Source: Mycobacterium interjectum (lineage in GTDB: Bacteria; Actinomycetota; Actinomycetes; Mycobacteriales; Mycobacteriaceae). Taken from it: a stretch of 46,885 bases of DNA. Positions within the stretch are counted from its first letter, which is position 1, and every line of letters starts with the position of its first letter. Shown here piece by piece: positions 1-12,726 of this stretch. The notes beneath the pieces are model-generated. The model was not told the DNA's origin. It saw only the letters and a list, made by a program, of their open reading frames with translations, and ran no database searches. Location: positions 1 through 46,885 of the forward strand of contig LQPB01000056.1 in assembly GCA_002102225.1 (NCBI GenBank), written 5' to 3'. Both the position numbers and the translations under genes were made by a program.

Positions 1-288
1 CGCGGCTGCACCAAACCCGGCTGCGACGCCCCGGCCTACCACAGCCAGGTCCACCACATCCGCGGCTGGGCAACCACGCATCGCACCGACATCGACGACC
101 TCACCTTGGCGTGCGGTCCCGACAACCGGCTCGCCGAAAACGGCTGGACCACCCGCACCAACGCCCGCGGCCAAACCGAATGGATACCCCCGCCGCACCT
201 GGATCGCGGGCAACCCAGAACCAACACGTTCCATCACCCCGAAAAACTCCTCCACCCCGAAGGCGACGACGAGGAAGAGGCGTCATAG
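1..288 (+). CDS. 13E12-family HNH endonuclease domain protein, C-terminal end
   Basis: This is the C-terminal end of an open frame that enters from outside the window. The visible 95 residues begin RGCTKPGCDAPAYHSQVHHI, with paired cysteines and the HH of an HNH nuclease core, followed by RGWATTHRTD, then a DNRLAENGW segment and an acidic tail ending EGDDEEEAS. This matches the conserved end of the mycobacterial 13E12 repeat (DUF222/HNH) proteins, which are repeated in these genomes and are presumed nucleases of unknown role. The N-terminal DUF222 part lies upstream. The HNH core looks intact in what is visible. The PE gene downstream starts 84 bases after the stop and looks like a separate unit. 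Confidence 0.82.
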   Translation, partial: RGCTKPGCDAPAYHSQVHHIRGWATTHRTDIDDLTLACGPDNRLAENGWTTRTNARGQTEWIPPPHLDRGQPRTNTFHHPEKLLHPEGDDEEEAS

Positions 289-372
289 CAACGGGCCCGG
301 GGAAAGTCACGCCTGGACTCGCGGCTGCGAGTACCCTCACAGCCACCGTATTCGCTCCGCAAAGAGGCGCCA

Positions 373-1665
373 GTGTCGTATGTCCTCGCAACGCCTGAGG
401 TGTTGTCGAGCGCTGCTGAGGATTTGGCCCGGATAGGCTCCGCGGTCAACGCGGCGAACGCGACGGCTGCGAACTCCACCACGTCGCTGTTGGCCGCGGG
501 CGCCGACGAGGTGTCGACACGCATCGCCGCATTGTTCGGCGCGCACGCCTCGGAATTCCAGGCGGCCACCGCACAGGTGGCGCAATTGCAGGGAAGATTC
601 GCGCTCACCTTGACGGCGAACGCGAACACGTATCTGACCACCGAGATGGCGACGGCCCAGACGCTGTTGGGGCGCCAGCCAATCCCGGGGGCGGCGGCCG
701 GGACGCGGATCACGGTTCCGGGCGCGGGACCGCTTTACTACCCGAACTTCCTCACCGAGCTGCCCTATCTGGGGCAGCTGGTATATGCGGGCAGCATCCC
801 CGGACCGATCTCGGTGTCAATCCTGCAGGGGTATGACCTGCTGAACCACGCCATCGGGCAGAACTGGTTCCCCGGCACCACCCCCCAGGTGGTCAACTAC
901 CCGGCCAGCATCGGCATCGTGAGCGGCAGCCTGGCCGCTCCCGGCGTCAACGACGCCATCGCCATGGGACAGCGAGCGCTCAACGACCAGATCATGAATG
1001 CGTTCACCAACGGCAGCGGTCTACCGGTGCGCATCGCCGCGCTGTCGGAGGGAACCCTCGTCGTCAACCGCGAATTGGCTTACCTGGCGGCCGATCCGAC
1101 CGCTCCACCGCATGGTGCCCTGCAGTTCGCCATGTTCAACGGTCCCGAGACCGGCTTGCTGCACACCTACTTGCCGAACGGCTTCACCGTGCCCGTGGTC
1201 AACTACACGGCGCAGGGCCTGCCCAACACCCAGTACGACGTCAGCGTGGTGTTCGGCCAGTACGACTTCTTCGGCAATCCCCCCGACCGGCCGTGGGATA
1301 TCCCGGCGTGGGTGAACTCGCTGTTCGCCGGGATCTACAACCACAACACCACATCCCTGGTGTCGATGTCGGACGCCGTGCAGGTCTCCAGTTCGACGAG
1401 CTCCCTGGGCGGCACGGTCACCACCTACATGGTCCCGTCACCGACTCTGCCGATGTTGTACCCGCTTCAGCAGCTCGGCGTCCCACAGCCAATCGTCAAC
1501 GGCCTCAACTCGTTTCTACAGCCGATCGTCAACGACGGCTATTCGTCCCTGACCCCCGGTGCCGGGCCGTACTTCTCACAAGGGTCGCTGATCGGCGTGC
1601 CCACCGCCGCCGATGTGGTGACCTCTTTGGAGCGTGGGCTTTTCGGGTCCGCCTGGACCGTCTGA
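373..1665 (+). CDS. PE family protein with C-terminal PE-PPE (alpha/beta hydrolase) domain
   Basis: A 430-residue protein starting at GTG with the PE signature [20 protein letters not shown]. Residues 1 to about 95 form the helical PE domain, which in this family is the type VII (ESX) secretion signal and normally pairs with a PPE partner. The rest is not glycine-rich repeat but a globular PE-PPE domain, a serine-hydrolase fold linked to lipid or ester hydrolysis in other mycobacterial PE proteins. The likely nucleophile is Ser225 in AALSEG, a relaxed form of the GxSxG/S elbow, so activity is not certain. No PPE partner gene is adjacent; a short-chain dehydrogenase follows after 23 bases. The start was chosen because the PE motif begins exactly there. 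Confidence 0.9.
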   Translation: MSYVLATPEVLSSAAEDLARIGSAVNAANATAANSTTSLLAAGADEVSTRIAALFGAHASEFQAATAQVAQLQGRFALTLTANANTYLTTEMATAQTLLGRQPIPGAAAGTRITVPGAGPLYYPNFLTELPYLGQLVYAGSIPGPISVSILQGYDLLNHAIGQNWFPGTTPQVVNYPASIGIVSGSLAAPGVNDAIAMGQRALNDQIMNAFTNGSGLPVRIAALSEGTLVVNRELAYLAADPTAPPHGALQFAMFNGPETGLLHTYLPNGFTVPVVNYTAQGLPNTQYDVSVVFGQYDFFGNPPDRPWDIPAWVNSLFAGIYNHNTTSLVSMSDAVQVSSSTSSLGGTVTTYMVPSPTLPMLYPLQQLGVPQPIVNGLNSFLQPIVNDGYSSLTPGAGPYFSQGSLIGVPTAADVVTSLERGLFGSAWTV

Positions 1666-1688
1666 GATCTGGAAGGGGTTCGCGAACC

Positions 1689-2528
1689 GTGGAAATTTCC
1701 GGCGCGGTTGCCGTCATCACCGGTGGTGCTTCCGGCATCGGCCGGGCCACGGCGCTTGCCCTGGCGCGGGCCGGCGCCGACGTGGTGGTCGGCGACATCC
1801 ACCAGCAGCGGATGGACGAGACCGTGGCGGCCATCGGCGAGATCGGGCAACGGGCACTGGCGGTTCGCTGCGACGTGACCTCCGATGCCGATGTCGACGG
1901 CCTGGCGCGGGTGGTGCTCTCCGAATTCGGGAAAGTGGACGTCGTCATGAACAACGCCGGCGTGGCGCTACTCGGCCCGCCGGAACGAGTCCCGATGCAA
2001 GACTGGCAGCGGCTGTTCGACATCAACGTGTTCGGCGTTGTCCGGGGCATCCGCGCGTTCGTACCCATCCTGCTCGACCAGGGCCACGGCTGGATGATCA
2101 ACACGGCGTCCATCGCGGGCCTGTACGCCCACGGCTATGACAACATCCCCTACATCGGCGCCAAGCACGCCGTGGTCGGCATCACCGAGGGCCTGTATCT
2201 CCACCTGCGGCCCAAAGGCATTGGAGTTTCGGTCCTGTGCCCGGAGTTGGTGGCGACCAACATCGGCGAGAGCGCGCGCATGATCGGGATCGACGACCCG
2301 CGATGGGTCAACTTTCCGCCCCACTTGTTGCGGCCGATCCAGCCCGATGCCGCCGCCGAGCGGGTCGTCGCCGCCATCCGGGAGGAACGTTTCCTCATCC
2401 TGACCCACCCGGAGAACGAGGACTGGGTGGTCAACCACGGCCGGGATATCGAGGGCTTCCTCGCCAGCTACCTGCCGATGCTCTACCAGGGGCGGGACGC
2501 CTCCGGCCTGCCGGTCGCCGAGCCCTAG
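1689..2528 (+). CDS. Short-chain dehydrogenase/reductase (classical SDR)
   Basis: A 279-residue Rossmann-fold oxidoreductase. The cofactor loop TGGASGIG is at residues 11-18, NNAG at 88-91, the catalytic serine at about 141 (NTASIAG), and the YxxxK pair is Tyr155/Lys159 (YIGAK). The Asp in VVGDI after the second strand suggests NAD(H), but this was not tested. The open frame extends further upstream through the PE gene; the GTG at 1689 was chosen because it directly precedes the Rossmann strand and clears the PE stop by 23 bases. The substrate cannot be read from sequence. Its end overlaps the convergent methyltransferase gene by 4 bases. Confidence 0.88.
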   Translation: MEISGAVAVITGGASGIGRATALALARAGADVVVGDIHQQRMDETVAAIGEIGQRALAVRCDVTSDADVDGLARVVLSEFGKVDVVMNNAGVALLGPPERVPMQDWQRLFDINVFGVVRGIRAFVPILLDQGHGWMINTASIAGLYAHGYDNIPYIGAKHAVVGITEGLYLHLRPKGIGVSVLCPELVATNIGESARMIGIDDPRWVNFPPHLLRPIQPDAAAERVVAAIREERFLILTHPENEDWVVNHGRDIEGFLASYLPMLYQGRDASGLPVAEP

Positions 2529-3256
2529 CCCAACGCCGCCCGGATGCACACGGTGACGTACGGCAGCGCCAGCCCGTTCGAGTTCGCCAGCGCCGGATGG
2601 GTGGCCAGCAACTGGCGCACCTGGTCCAGCGTCTGGGTGCGGACCTCGGTCGGCGACGTGATGCAGTAGCTGCGGGACGCGACCAGGTCGATCAGGGCTT
2701 GCGGCGTAACGTAATTCGTCCACTCGACCTGATGGCGCTCCGGCTCGGTGAACGAATCCGACAGCGTCACGTCGAAGCGCCCCCGGTCGCCGTCCGAGCC
2801 GATGATCTCGCCCAGCTCGCGCACCCAGCCCAGCCGCTCGTCGCGGGTGTTCCATACCAGGCCGAGCCGCCCGCCCGGCCGCAGCACGCGGGCCACCTCG
2901 GGAATCGCGCGCTCGGGATCCACCCAGTGCCACGCCTGGGCGACCAGCACGGCGTCAACGCTGTTGTCCTCCAGCGGAATCTCTTCCGCCGTTCCCAGCA
3001 GGGCGCGGGTTTCCGGAAGCGAGCTGCGCAGCACCTCGAGCATGTCGGGAATCGGGTCGACGGCGACGACGTCCAGGCCACGTTCCACCAGCCGGGTGGT
3101 GAGCTTGCCGGTGCCCGCGCCGAGGTCGAGGACCTGGCGTGCGCCGCGCGGCAACAGCCAATCGATCGCATCCGGCGGATAGGAGGGGCGGCCACGCTCG
3201 TAGGCGGCAGCCGCCGAGCCAAACGACAGCGAGCGGTCCTGGCTGGAGCGGATCAC
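2525..3256 (-). CDS. Class I SAM-dependent methyltransferase, last gene of the metYX operon
   Basis: A 243-residue methyltransferase with motif [10 protein letters not shown] at residues 42-50, an acidic motif II (VVAVDP) and the AWHWVDPE / [17 protein letters not shown] blocks typical of the Methyltransf_11 group. It matches the Rv3342 position next to metX in M. tuberculosis as I remember it. Its ATG overlaps the metX stop by 4 bases (ATGA), so it is probably translationally coupled and co-expressed from the SAM-IV-controlled leader upstream of metY. The substrate is unknown. A link with methionine or SAM supply is suggested only by the operon. Confidence 0.88.
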   Translation of the reverse strand: MIRSSQDRSLSFGSAAAAYERGRPSYPPDAIDWLLPRGARQVLDLGAGTGKLTTRLVERGLDVVAVDPIPDMLEVLRSSLPETRALLGTAEEIPLEDNSVDAVLVAQAWHWVDPERAIPEVARVLRPGGRLGLVWNTRDERLGWVRELGEIIGSDGDRGRFDVTLSDSFTEPERHQVEWTNYVTPQALIDLVASRSYCITSPTEVRTQTLDQVRQLLATHPALANSNGLALPYVTVCIRAALG

Positions 3257-4401
3257 CGCCGACCCCTATCAGCCGAGTCCGCCAAATCCAGTGTCTTGCG
3301 GATCAATTCGCCGACGGCCTCGGATTCCACCAGGAAGCCGTCGTGCCCGCAGACGGAGTCGACGACGTGCAGCTCGTTGCAGCCGGGCAGCAGCTCGGCC
3401 AGCTCCTCCTGCAGGCGCAGCGGGTAGAGCCGGTCGGAGGTGATGCCGCCGACCACCACGGGCACCGGGCACCCGCGCAGCGCGTTGTCCACCCCGCCGC
3501 GCCCACGGCCCACGTCGTGGCTACTGAGCGCCTCGGTCAGGATGACGTAGCTGCCGGCGTCGAAGCGGGCCAACAGCTTATCGCCCTGGTGCTCCAGGTA
3601 GCTCTGCACGGCGTAGCGGCCGCCGCCAAACGGGGGGGCCGGATCCTCCCCGCCCTGGGCGTGGTTGGCGAACCGGGTGTCGAGCTCCACCTCGCCACGG
3701 TAGGTCAGGTGCGCGAAGCGGCGGGCGATCGTCAGCCCGGCATCGGGATTGCGTCCGGTGCCGTGGTAGTCGCCGCCCTGCCAGTTCGGGTCGGCCTTGA
3801 TCGCGGCGATCTGCGTGGCCTGGGTGCCGATCTGGTCGGCGGTCGCGCGCGCGCCCACGGCGAGCAGCAGGCCGGCCCGCACCCGGTCGGGATGGCCGAC
3901 GATCCACTCCAAAGCCCTTGCACCGCCCATGGATCCGCCGACCACCGCGGCCACCCGGTCGATGCCCAACGCGGCCAGCGCGGCGACGTCGGCCTGCACC
4001 TGGTCGCGCACCGAGATCAACGGAAACCTCGAGCCCCACGGTTTCCCGTCCCGGGCGAGCGAGCTCGGGCCGGTGGACCCCCGGCAGCCGCCGAGCACGT
4101 TGGTGGCCACCGCGCACCAGCGGTTGGTGTCGATCGGCGCGCCCGGGCCGGCCACGCCGTCCCACCAGCCGGGAGTGGGATGCCCGGCGCCGGCGGGCCC
4201 GGTGATGTGCGAGTCGCCGGTCAGCGCGTGCAGCACCACCACCACGTTGTCGCGCGTGGGCGACAGCTCGCCCCAGCGCTGGACGGCGATGCAGACATCG
4301 TCGATCACCGCGCCGCTTTCGGTGATCAGCGAGCCGATGTGGACATACCCGACCTCGCCCTCGGCGGGCAGCGTCTGCGTCGGAACGTCGGAGATCGTCA
4401 T
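3253..4401 (-). CDS. metX: Homoserine O-acetyltransferase
   Basis: A 382-residue alpha/beta-hydrolase-fold acyltransferase that moves an acetyl group from acetyl-CoA to L-homoserine, the committing step of methionine synthesis in mycobacteria (called metA in M. tuberculosis, Rv3341). The nucleophile elbow is GGSMGG with Ser157. The probable acid and base of the triad are the Asp in SDRLYPL and the His in CGHDGFL near the C-terminus. [13 protein letters not shown] and [12 protein letters not shown] are conserved family blocks. The frame is open upstream, but the ATG at 4401 starts the recognisable N-terminus [12 protein letters not shown] and lies 10 bases after the metY stop. The 3' end overlaps the methyltransferase start. 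Confidence 0.96.
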   Translation of the reverse strand: MTISDVPTQTLPAEGEVGYVHIGSLITESGAVIDDVCIAVQRWGELSPTRDNVVVVLHALTGDSHITGPAGAGHPTPGWWDGVAGPGAPIDTNRWCAVATNVLGGCRGSTGPSSLARDGKPWGSRFPLISVRDQVQADVAALAALGIDRVAAVVGGSMGGARALEWIVGHPDRVRAGLLLAVGARATADQIGTQATQIAAIKADPNWQGGDYHGTGRNPDAGLTIARRFAHLTYRGEVELDTRFANHAQGGEDPAPPFGGGRYAVQSYLEHQGDKLLARFDAGSYVILTEALSSHDVGRGRGGVDNALRGCPVPVVVGGITSDRLYPLRLQEELAELLPGCNELHVVDSVCGHDGFLVESEAVGELIRKTLDLADSADRGRR

Positions 4402-4411
4402 GTCAGGGCCC

Positions 4412-5800
4412 TCAGAACGCCGCCACGGCCTGCGGGTCCGCGGCTCCATCGGCTCCGGCGCCGAACTTGCGGGCCGCCGCGAAGCCGAGTTCCAGGTCGG
4501 CCAGGATGTCGTCGATGCCCTCGATCCCGACCGCCAGCCGCACCAGCCCGGGGGTGACACCGGTCGCCAGCTGCTCCTCGGCCGAAAGCTGGGCGTGCGT
4601 GGTCGACGCCGGGTGAATCACCAGCGAGCGCACGTCGCCGATGTTGGCGACGTGGCTGTGCAGCTGCAGCGCGTTCACGAACGCCTTGCCGGCCTCGACG
4701 CCACCCGCCAGCTCGAACGCCAGCACGGCCCCGGTTCCCTTGGGCGCCAGCTGCTTTCCCCGCTCGTACCACGGAGAGCTGGGCAGCCCCGCGTAGTTCA
4801 CGGACAGCACGCCCTCGTGGCCGGCCAAAAACTCGGCGACCCGCTGCGCGTTGGCGACGTGCCGCTCGACGCGCAGGCTGAGCGTCTCCAGGCCCTGGGC
4901 CACCAGGAACGCGTTGAACGGCGCGGCGGCCGAGCCCAGGTCGCGCAGCAATTGCACGCGGGCCTTGAGCGCGTATGCCGGCGGTCCCAGCTCGGCGAAC
5001 ACCACGCCGTGGTAGCTGGGGTCGGGGGTGGTGAATCCGGGGAACCGGCCTTGGGTCCAGTCGAAGGTGCCGCCGTCGACGATGACGCCGGCGATCGCGG
5101 AGCCGTGCCCACCCAGGTATTTGGTGGCCGAGTGCACCACGATGTCGGCGCCGTGCTTGAACGGCTGGATCAGGTAGGGCGTAGCGATGGTGTTGTCGAC
5201 GATCAGCGGGACGCCGTTGGCGTGGGCGACCCCGGCGACCCCCGGGATGTCCAGGATGTCGATCTGCGGGTTGGAGATGGTCTCGCCGAAGAACGCCTTG
5301 GTGTTGGGCCGCACCGCCGCCTGCCACGAATCGAGGTCGTCGGGATCCTCGACGAAGCTGACCTCGATGCCGAGCTTCGGCAGCGAATAGTGGAACAAGT
5401 TGTACGTCCCGCCGTAGAGCCGCGGGCTGGAGACAATGTGATCTCCGGCACTTGCGAGGTTCAATATGGCGAATGTCTCAGCGGCCTGTCCGGAGGACAG
5501 GAACAGCGCGGCCACCCCGCCCTCGAGCGCGGCGATGCGTTGCTCGACGACGTCGGTGGTCGGGTTGCCAATCCGGGTGTAGATGTTGCCCGGCACCTCC
5601 AGCCCGAACAGGGCGGCGGCGTGCGCGGTGTCGTCGAAGACGTAGGACGTGGTCTGGTAAATCGGCAGGGCGCGGGCGTGGGTCGCGGGGTCGGGACTCT
5701 GACCCGCGTGGACCTGCTTCGTCTCGAACGACCAGTTTTCGAACGGCGGATGCGCGGTGGGATCGGCCTCGGGACTGGTCTCGTTGTTTTGGGAGCTCAC
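4412..5800 (-). CDS. metY: O-acetylhomoserine aminocarboxypropyltransferase (sulfhydrylase)
   Basis: A 462-residue fold-type I PLP enzyme of the Cys/Met metabolism family. It makes homocysteine from O-acetylhomoserine and sulfide, so it acts directly after MetX. The PLP lysine is Lys227 in [20 protein letters not shown] and [10 protein letters not shown] are family blocks. It corresponds to M. tuberculosis Rv3340, annotated metC there. Translation most likely starts at GTG 5800 ([11 protein letters not shown] before the conserved [10 protein letters not shown]), giving a tail about a dozen residues longer than the version I remember. A purine-rich stretch lies upstream but its spacing is loose, so the start is less sure than the gene. 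A SAM-IV riboswitch precedes it. Confidence 0.95.
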   Translation of the reverse strand: MSSQNNETSPEADPTAHPPFENWSFETKQVHAGQSPDPATHARALPIYQTTSYVFDDTAHAAALFGLEVPGNIYTRIGNPTTDVVEQRIAALEGGVAALFLSSGQAAETFAILNLASAGDHIVSSPRLYGGTYNLFHYSLPKLGIEVSFVEDPDDLDSWQAAVRPNTKAFFGETISNPQIDILDIPGVAGVAHANGVPLIVDNTIATPYLIQPFKHGADIVVHSATKYLGGHGSAIAGVIVDGGTFDWTQGRFPGFTTPDPSYHGVVFAELGPPAYALKARVQLLRDLGSAAAPFNAFLVAQGLETLSLRVERHVANAQRVAEFLAGHEGVLSVNYAGLPSSPWYERGKQLAPKGTGAVLAFELAGGVEAGKAFVNALQLHSHVANIGDVRSLVIHPASTTHAQLSAEEQLATGVTPGLVRLAVGIEGIDDILADLELGFAAARKFGAGADGAADPQAVAAF

Positions 5801-5859
5801 GAGCGGTGTGCTTTCTTCTCAGAAGGGCATGAATTCGGTTCGGGAAGTGTGCGGTCGAA

Positions 5860-5907
5860 CTAACGACGGCAGACAAAGCGACGCGAATGAGCTTGATTTA
5901 TGCGCAT
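5860..5907 (-). CDS. Possible 15-codon leader ORF between SAM-IV aptamer and metY
   Basis: Directly downstream of the riboswitch, the minus strand reads AGAGGGG, seven bases, then an ATG opening a 15-codon frame MRINQAHSRRFVCRR and a TAG stop, 59 bases before the metY start. The Shine-Dalgarno match and spacing are better than those in front of metY. Its ribosome-binding G run is the 3' arm of the hairpin at 5915-5930, so its translation could be what the riboswitch controls. Peptide function, if any, is unknown. It could also be a chance short frame. Confidence 0.4.
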   Translation of the reverse strand: MRINQAHSRRFVCRR

Positions 5908-5914
5908 CACGTTT

Positions 5915-5947
5915 CCCCTCTAGTCAGGGGTCCGGTATGGCGGACCC
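5915..5947 (-). promoter_or_regulatory. Two mutually exclusive hairpins, putative SAM-IV expression platform
   Basis: On the minus strand, GGGTCCG pairs perfectly with CGGACCC around a 6-base loop (5947-5928). Immediately after, CCCCT pairs with AGGGG around a 6-base loop (5930-5915). The two stems share the C run at 5928-5930, so only one can form at a time. The AGGGG arm is the Shine-Dalgarno of the short leader ORF. No U-tract follows, so translational control or attenuation fits better than a simple intrinsic terminator. Which state SAM favours cannot be told from sequence. Confidence 0.5.
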
Positions 5948-5949
5948 GC

Positions 5950-6062
5950 GCTTGCCGCGCAGCCTGTGGCTACTAGACCTGGTCTTTCACCCGGGGCACC
6001 CCACCGCGGTTGGAGGGTTGCCGGCCAGCAAGCCGGGGCTTAGCGCTGGCGCTCATGACCGA
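5950..6062 (-). ncRNA. SAM-IV riboswitch upstream of metY
   Basis: The minus strand carries the SAM-IV aptamer core in order: GTCATGAGCGCCAGCG, then AAGCCCCGGCTTGCTGGCC, GGCAACCCTCC, AACCGCGGTGGGGTGCCCC, GGGTGAAAGACCAGGT and GTAGCC. This pattern is characteristic of the SAM-IV class found in actinobacteria before sulfur-metabolism genes, and in mycobacteria before metY as I recall. It binds S-adenosylmethionine and is expected to lower metY-metX-methyltransferase expression when SAM is plentiful. The 5' boundary is clear. The 3' boundary is approximate because the expression platform follows at once. A promoter must lie between about 6070 and the divergent icd2 start at 6240, but no convincing -10 was picked out. 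Confidence 0.9.
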
Positions 6063-6239
6063 TGTGAAGCCTATCTCATTGCGGCGAGTCGATGCCACCG
6101 GGCCGATCCGGGTGCGGGCGACGCCGCAGTTCAGCGCCCTGGCCTGCAGGTCGACAGGTGTCCAAACGCCCTTGATAACGTGGCAACCAGAACGCTGAGC
6201 CCCATCAAATAACTGACCAATGACGCCGGGAGATGGACC

Positions 6240-8477
<2,238 letters not shown>

Positions 8478-8505
8478 GCGCCGCGAGAGGAAAGTCGAGC
8501 TCGAT

Positions 8506-9735
8506 ATGACAGGCGAAGCCAAGATCAAGGTCAAGGGCCCGGTCGTCGAGCTCGACGGCGACGAGATGACCCGCGTCATCTGGAAGATGATCAAGGAAAT
8601 GCTGATCCTTCCCCACCTCGACATCAACCTGGAGTACTACGACCTGGGCATCGAGCACCGCGATCGCACCGACGACCAGGTGACGATCGACGCGGCCTAT
8701 GCGATCAAGAAGCACGGCGTGGGCGTCAAGTGCGCGACCATCACCCCCGACGAGGCGCGAGTCCACGAATTCAACCTGAAGAAGATGTGGCTGTCGCCCA
8801 ACGGCACCATCCGGAACATCTTGGGCGGCACCATCTTCCGCGAGCCGATCGTGATCTCCAATGTGCCGCGCCTGGTCCCGGGCTGGACCAAGCCGATCGT
8901 CATCGGCCGTCACGCGTTCGGTGACCAGTACCGCGCGACGAACTTCAAGGTCGACAAGCCCGGCACCGTCACGCTGACGTTCACGCCGGCCGACGGCAGC
9001 GAGCCGATGGTGCACGAGGTGGTGTCCATCCCCGAGGACGGCGGCGTCGTGATGGGGATGTACAACTTCAAGGATTCCATCCGCGACTTCGCGCGCGCCT
9101 CGTTCGCCTACGGCCTCAACGCCAAGTGGCCGGTGTACCTGTCCACCAAGAACACCATCCTCAAGGCCTACGACGGCATGTTCAAAGACGAGTTCCAACG
9201 CATCTACGACGAGGAATTCAAGGAGCGGTTCGAAGCCGAGGGCCTGACCTACGAGCATCGGCTCATCGACGACATGGTGGCGGCCTGCCTCAAGTGGGAG
9301 GGCGGCTACGTCTGGGCCTGCAAGAACTACGACGGCGACGTGCAGTCCGACACCGTCGCGCAGGGCTACGGCTCGCTGGGGCTGATGACGTCCGTGCTGA
9401 TGACGGCCGACGGCAAGACCGTCGAGGCCGAGGCGGCGCACGGCACCGTCACGCGCCACTTCCGGCAGTATCAGGCGGGCAAGCCGACCTCGACCAACCC
9501 GATCGCGTCGATCTTCGCCTGGACCCGGGGGCTGCAGCACCGCGGCAAGCTGGACGACACCCCCGAGGTGATCGAGTTCGCCCAGAAGCTGGAAGAGGTC
9601 GTCATCGCCACCGTCGAGGGCGGCAAGATGACCAAGGACCTCGCCATCCTCATCGGTCCCGACCAGGAGTGGCAGCAAAGCGAGGAGTTCCTGAACTCCA
9701 TCGCCGAGAACCTGGAGAAGGCCCTAGCCGGCTGA
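8506..9735 (+). CDS. icd: Dimeric NADP-dependent isocitrate dehydrogenase
   Basis: A 409-residue dimeric isocitrate dehydrogenase of the eukaryotic-like NADP class, equivalent to icd1/Rv3339c. It performs the same reaction as the monomeric enzyme upstream. Substrate-binding residues are in [18 protein letters not shown], the metal site includes the DD of HRLIDDMVA, and the NADP-binding region is [10 protein letters not shown] with KPTSTNP. The start is ATG 8506 after a purine-rich GAGAGGAAAG stretch. The last 12 bases overlap the end of the convergent alpha/beta hydrolase gene. Confidence 0.96.
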   Translation: MTGEAKIKVKGPVVELDGDEMTRVIWKMIKEMLILPHLDINLEYYDLGIEHRDRTDDQVTIDAAYAIKKHGVGVKCATITPDEARVHEFNLKKMWLSPNGTIRNILGGTIFREPIVISNVPRLVPGWTKPIVIGRHAFGDQYRATNFKVDKPGTVTLTFTPADGSEPMVHEVVSIPEDGGVVMGMYNFKDSIRDFARASFAYGLNAKWPVYLSTKNTILKAYDGMFKDEFQRIYDEEFKERFEAEGLTYEHRLIDDMVAACLKWEGGYVWACKNYDGDVQSDTVAQGYGSLGLMTSVLMTADGKTVEAEAAHGTVTRHFRQYQAGKPTSTNPIASIFAWTRGLQHRGKLDDTPEVIEFAQKLEEVVIATVEGGKMTKDLAILIGPDQEWQQSEEFLNSIAENLEKALAG

Positions 9736-10578
9736 TTCCTCGCGGCCCGGGGCCGGGCTGCGCTCCTCGATGAAGTCGGTGATCACCCGGGTGATGCGCT
9801 CGGGCGCCTCGTACATCGGGATGTGCCCGACGCCGTCGAGCTTGGTGACCTGGTGGCTGTCCTTGGGCAGGTGGTCGGTGAAGTGCCGGCTGAACCTGGG
9901 CGCGGGCAGGATCCGGTCCTTCTCGCAGATCACCAGGTGGGCCGGAACGGCGTTCTGGGCGACCTCCCGCAGGCCGTGCAGCAGCGTGGCCTTGACCAGC
10001 AGCTGGAAGTAGGCGGGGCAGTGCGCGACGTCGTCGATGATGCCCGACAGCTGGCGATCGCTGACGCCGTCCGGCTTGGCGCTGATCGCGTAGGTGGCCA
10101 AGTGGCGGCTGAACGGCAGCTGCAGCACGCGCGGCCCGAACGCCCAGGCCGCCAGCAGTAGCGGGATGCCCAGGATGAACTTGGCGATCACCTCGAACTT
10201 CGCCGGGGTCCAGCGCGTCCAACCGCCGGCCGGGGCGATGCCGGTGACGCTGCGCGCCCGGCCGCGCCGCTCCAGCTCGAAGGCCACCCAGCCGCCCAGC
10301 GAGTTGCCGACGATGTGGGCGGTCTGCCAGCCCAGTTCGTCCATCTGGCGCTCGACGTGATCGGCGAGCACCTCGGATGACAGGAACCAGGTTCCGGCCT
10401 TGGGCCCGCCGTTGTGGCCGGCCATCGTCGGGGCGAAGACCTCGTAGCGCCCGGTGTCGGCCAGCCGCTGCGCCACATCCTCCCACACCGCCTGCGACAG
10501 CAGGAACGGATGCAGCAGCAGGATCGGTTCTCCGGAACCGAGGTGGATCGGCGGACGGGTCCCCACGTTGCTCCCCAT
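9724..10578 (-). CDS. Alpha/beta hydrolase (Rv3338/Rv3337-like, intact)
   Basis: A 284-residue alpha/beta hydrolase. The oxyanion loop HPFLLS is near residue 23, the nucleophile elbow GNSLGG has Ser93, and the C-terminal [12 protein letters not shown] supplies the catalytic His. The acid is probably the Asp in CEKDRILPA. The substrate is unknown. At this place M. tuberculosis has, as I recall, two short adjacent genes (Rv3337 and Rv3338); here the frame is continuous, so the short forms are probably pieces of one ancestral gene. The start at ATG 10578 leaves a 74-base divergent gap to trpS. The end overlaps icd by 12 bases. Confidence 0.86.
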   Translation of the reverse strand: MGSNVGTRPPIHLGSGEPILLLHPFLLSQAVWEDVAQRLADTGRYEVFAPTMAGHNGGPKAGTWFLSSEVLADHVERQMDELGWQTAHIVGNSLGGWVAFELERRGRARSVTGIAPAGGWTRWTPAKFEVIAKFILGIPLLLAAWAFGPRVLQLPFSRHLATYAISAKPDGVSDRQLSGIIDDVAHCPAYFQLLVKATLLHGLREVAQNAVPAHLVICEKDRILPAPRFSRHFTDHLPKDSHQVTKLDGVGHIPMYEAPERITRVITDFIEERSPAPGREESAG

Positions 10579-10637
10579 GGATCCGACAGTAATGGCGGTA
10601 CCGCCGGTACTGCAAACAACGGCCGGTCCGCGCGTGA

Positions 10638-11672
<1,035 letters not shown>

Positions 11673-11680
11673 GTTTCACC

Positions 11681-12709
11681 ATGAGCGAGCCGGCCAAGCC
11701 AGGCATCCTGGATCGGCTGCGGGCGCGGTTTCGGTGGCTCGACCACGTCGTGCGCGCCTATCAGCGGTTCGACGAGCGCAACGGGGGCTTCTACGCCGCC
11801 GGCCTCACCTACTACACGATCTTCGCGTTATTCCCCTTGCTGATGGTCGGTTTCGCCGCGTTCGGGTTCGTGCTGTCGCGCCGGCCGCAGCTGCTGGCCA
11901 CGATCGACGACCACATCCGGTCGTCGGTTTCCGGCGCCTTGGGGCAGCAGCTGATCGACCTGATGAACTCGGCGATCGACGCGCGCACCTCGGTCGGCGT
12001 CATCGGCCTGGCCACCGCCGCCTGGGCGGGTTTGGGGTGGATATCGCACCTGCGGGCCGCTTTGACCGAGATGTGGTGGGATCAGCGCATCGAGTCGCCG
12101 GGTTTTCTGCGCAACAAGCTTTCCGATTTGTTGGCGTTGCTGGGGACGTTCGGGGTGACCATGGCCACCATCGCCATCACCACTTTCGGTCATGAGGCGC
12201 CGCTGGCTGCCATGTTGAAATGGCTGGGGATACCGCAGTTTTCGGTGCTCGACTGGCTGTTCTGGCTGGTGTCGATATTGATCGCGGTATTGGTGTCGTG
12301 GCTGCTGTTCACCTGGATGATCGCCCGGCTGCCGCGCCAGGAAGTCAGCCTGGTCCACTCGGCGCGGGCCGGGCTGCTCGCGGCGATCGGCTTCGAGCTG
12401 TTCAAGCAGGTGGCCTCGATCTATCTGAAGGTGGTGCTGCGCAGCCCGGCGGGGGCCACCTTCGGGCCGGTGCTGGGATTGATGGTGTTCTCCTATATCA
12501 CCGCCTACCTGGTGCTGTTCGCCGCCGCCTGGGCCGCCACCGCGTCCACCGATCCGCGGGCCAAGCCCGTCGATCCCCCGCCGCCGGCGATCATCGCCCC
12601 GCGAGTGCAGCTGGACGAGGGGCTGTCCACGCGTCAGACGCTGACCGCGATGGGCGTGGGAGCCGTTGGGGCGCTGGCATTTTCCCGGCTGACTCGCTGG
12701 CTTCGATAG
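11681..12709 (+). CDS. YihY/BrkB-family inner-membrane protein
   Basis: A 342-residue polytopic membrane protein matching the YihY/virulence factor BrkB family (Rv3335c position). The family hallmark GLTYYTIFALFPLLMVGFAA is near residue 42, followed by about six hydrophobic segments, for example around WAGLGWISHLRAAL, FGVTMATIAITTF, LFWLVSILIAVLVSWLLFTWM and GLMVFSYITAYLVLFAAAW. A short cytoplasmic tail ends with another weak hydrophobic stretch. The family is misleadingly named: it was once called ribonuclease BN, and its transport role is not established. It lies 8 bases after trpS. Confidence 0.88.
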   Translation: MSEPAKPGILDRLRARFRWLDHVVRAYQRFDERNGGFYAAGLTYYTIFALFPLLMVGFAAFGFVLSRRPQLLATIDDHIRSSVSGALGQQLIDLMNSAIDARTSVGVIGLATAAWAGLGWISHLRAALTEMWWDQRIESPGFLRNKLSDLLALLGTFGVTMATIAITTFGHEAPLAAMLKWLGIPQFSVLDWLFWLVSILIAVLVSWLLFTWMIARLPRQEVSLVHSARAGLLAAIGFELFKQVASIYLKVVLRSPAGATFGPVLGLMVFSYITAYLVLFAAAWAATASTDPRAKPVDPPPPAIIAPRVQLDEGLSTRQTLTAMGVGAVGALAFSRLTRWLR

Positions 12710-12726
12710 GCGGATCCGGGGCCCGT

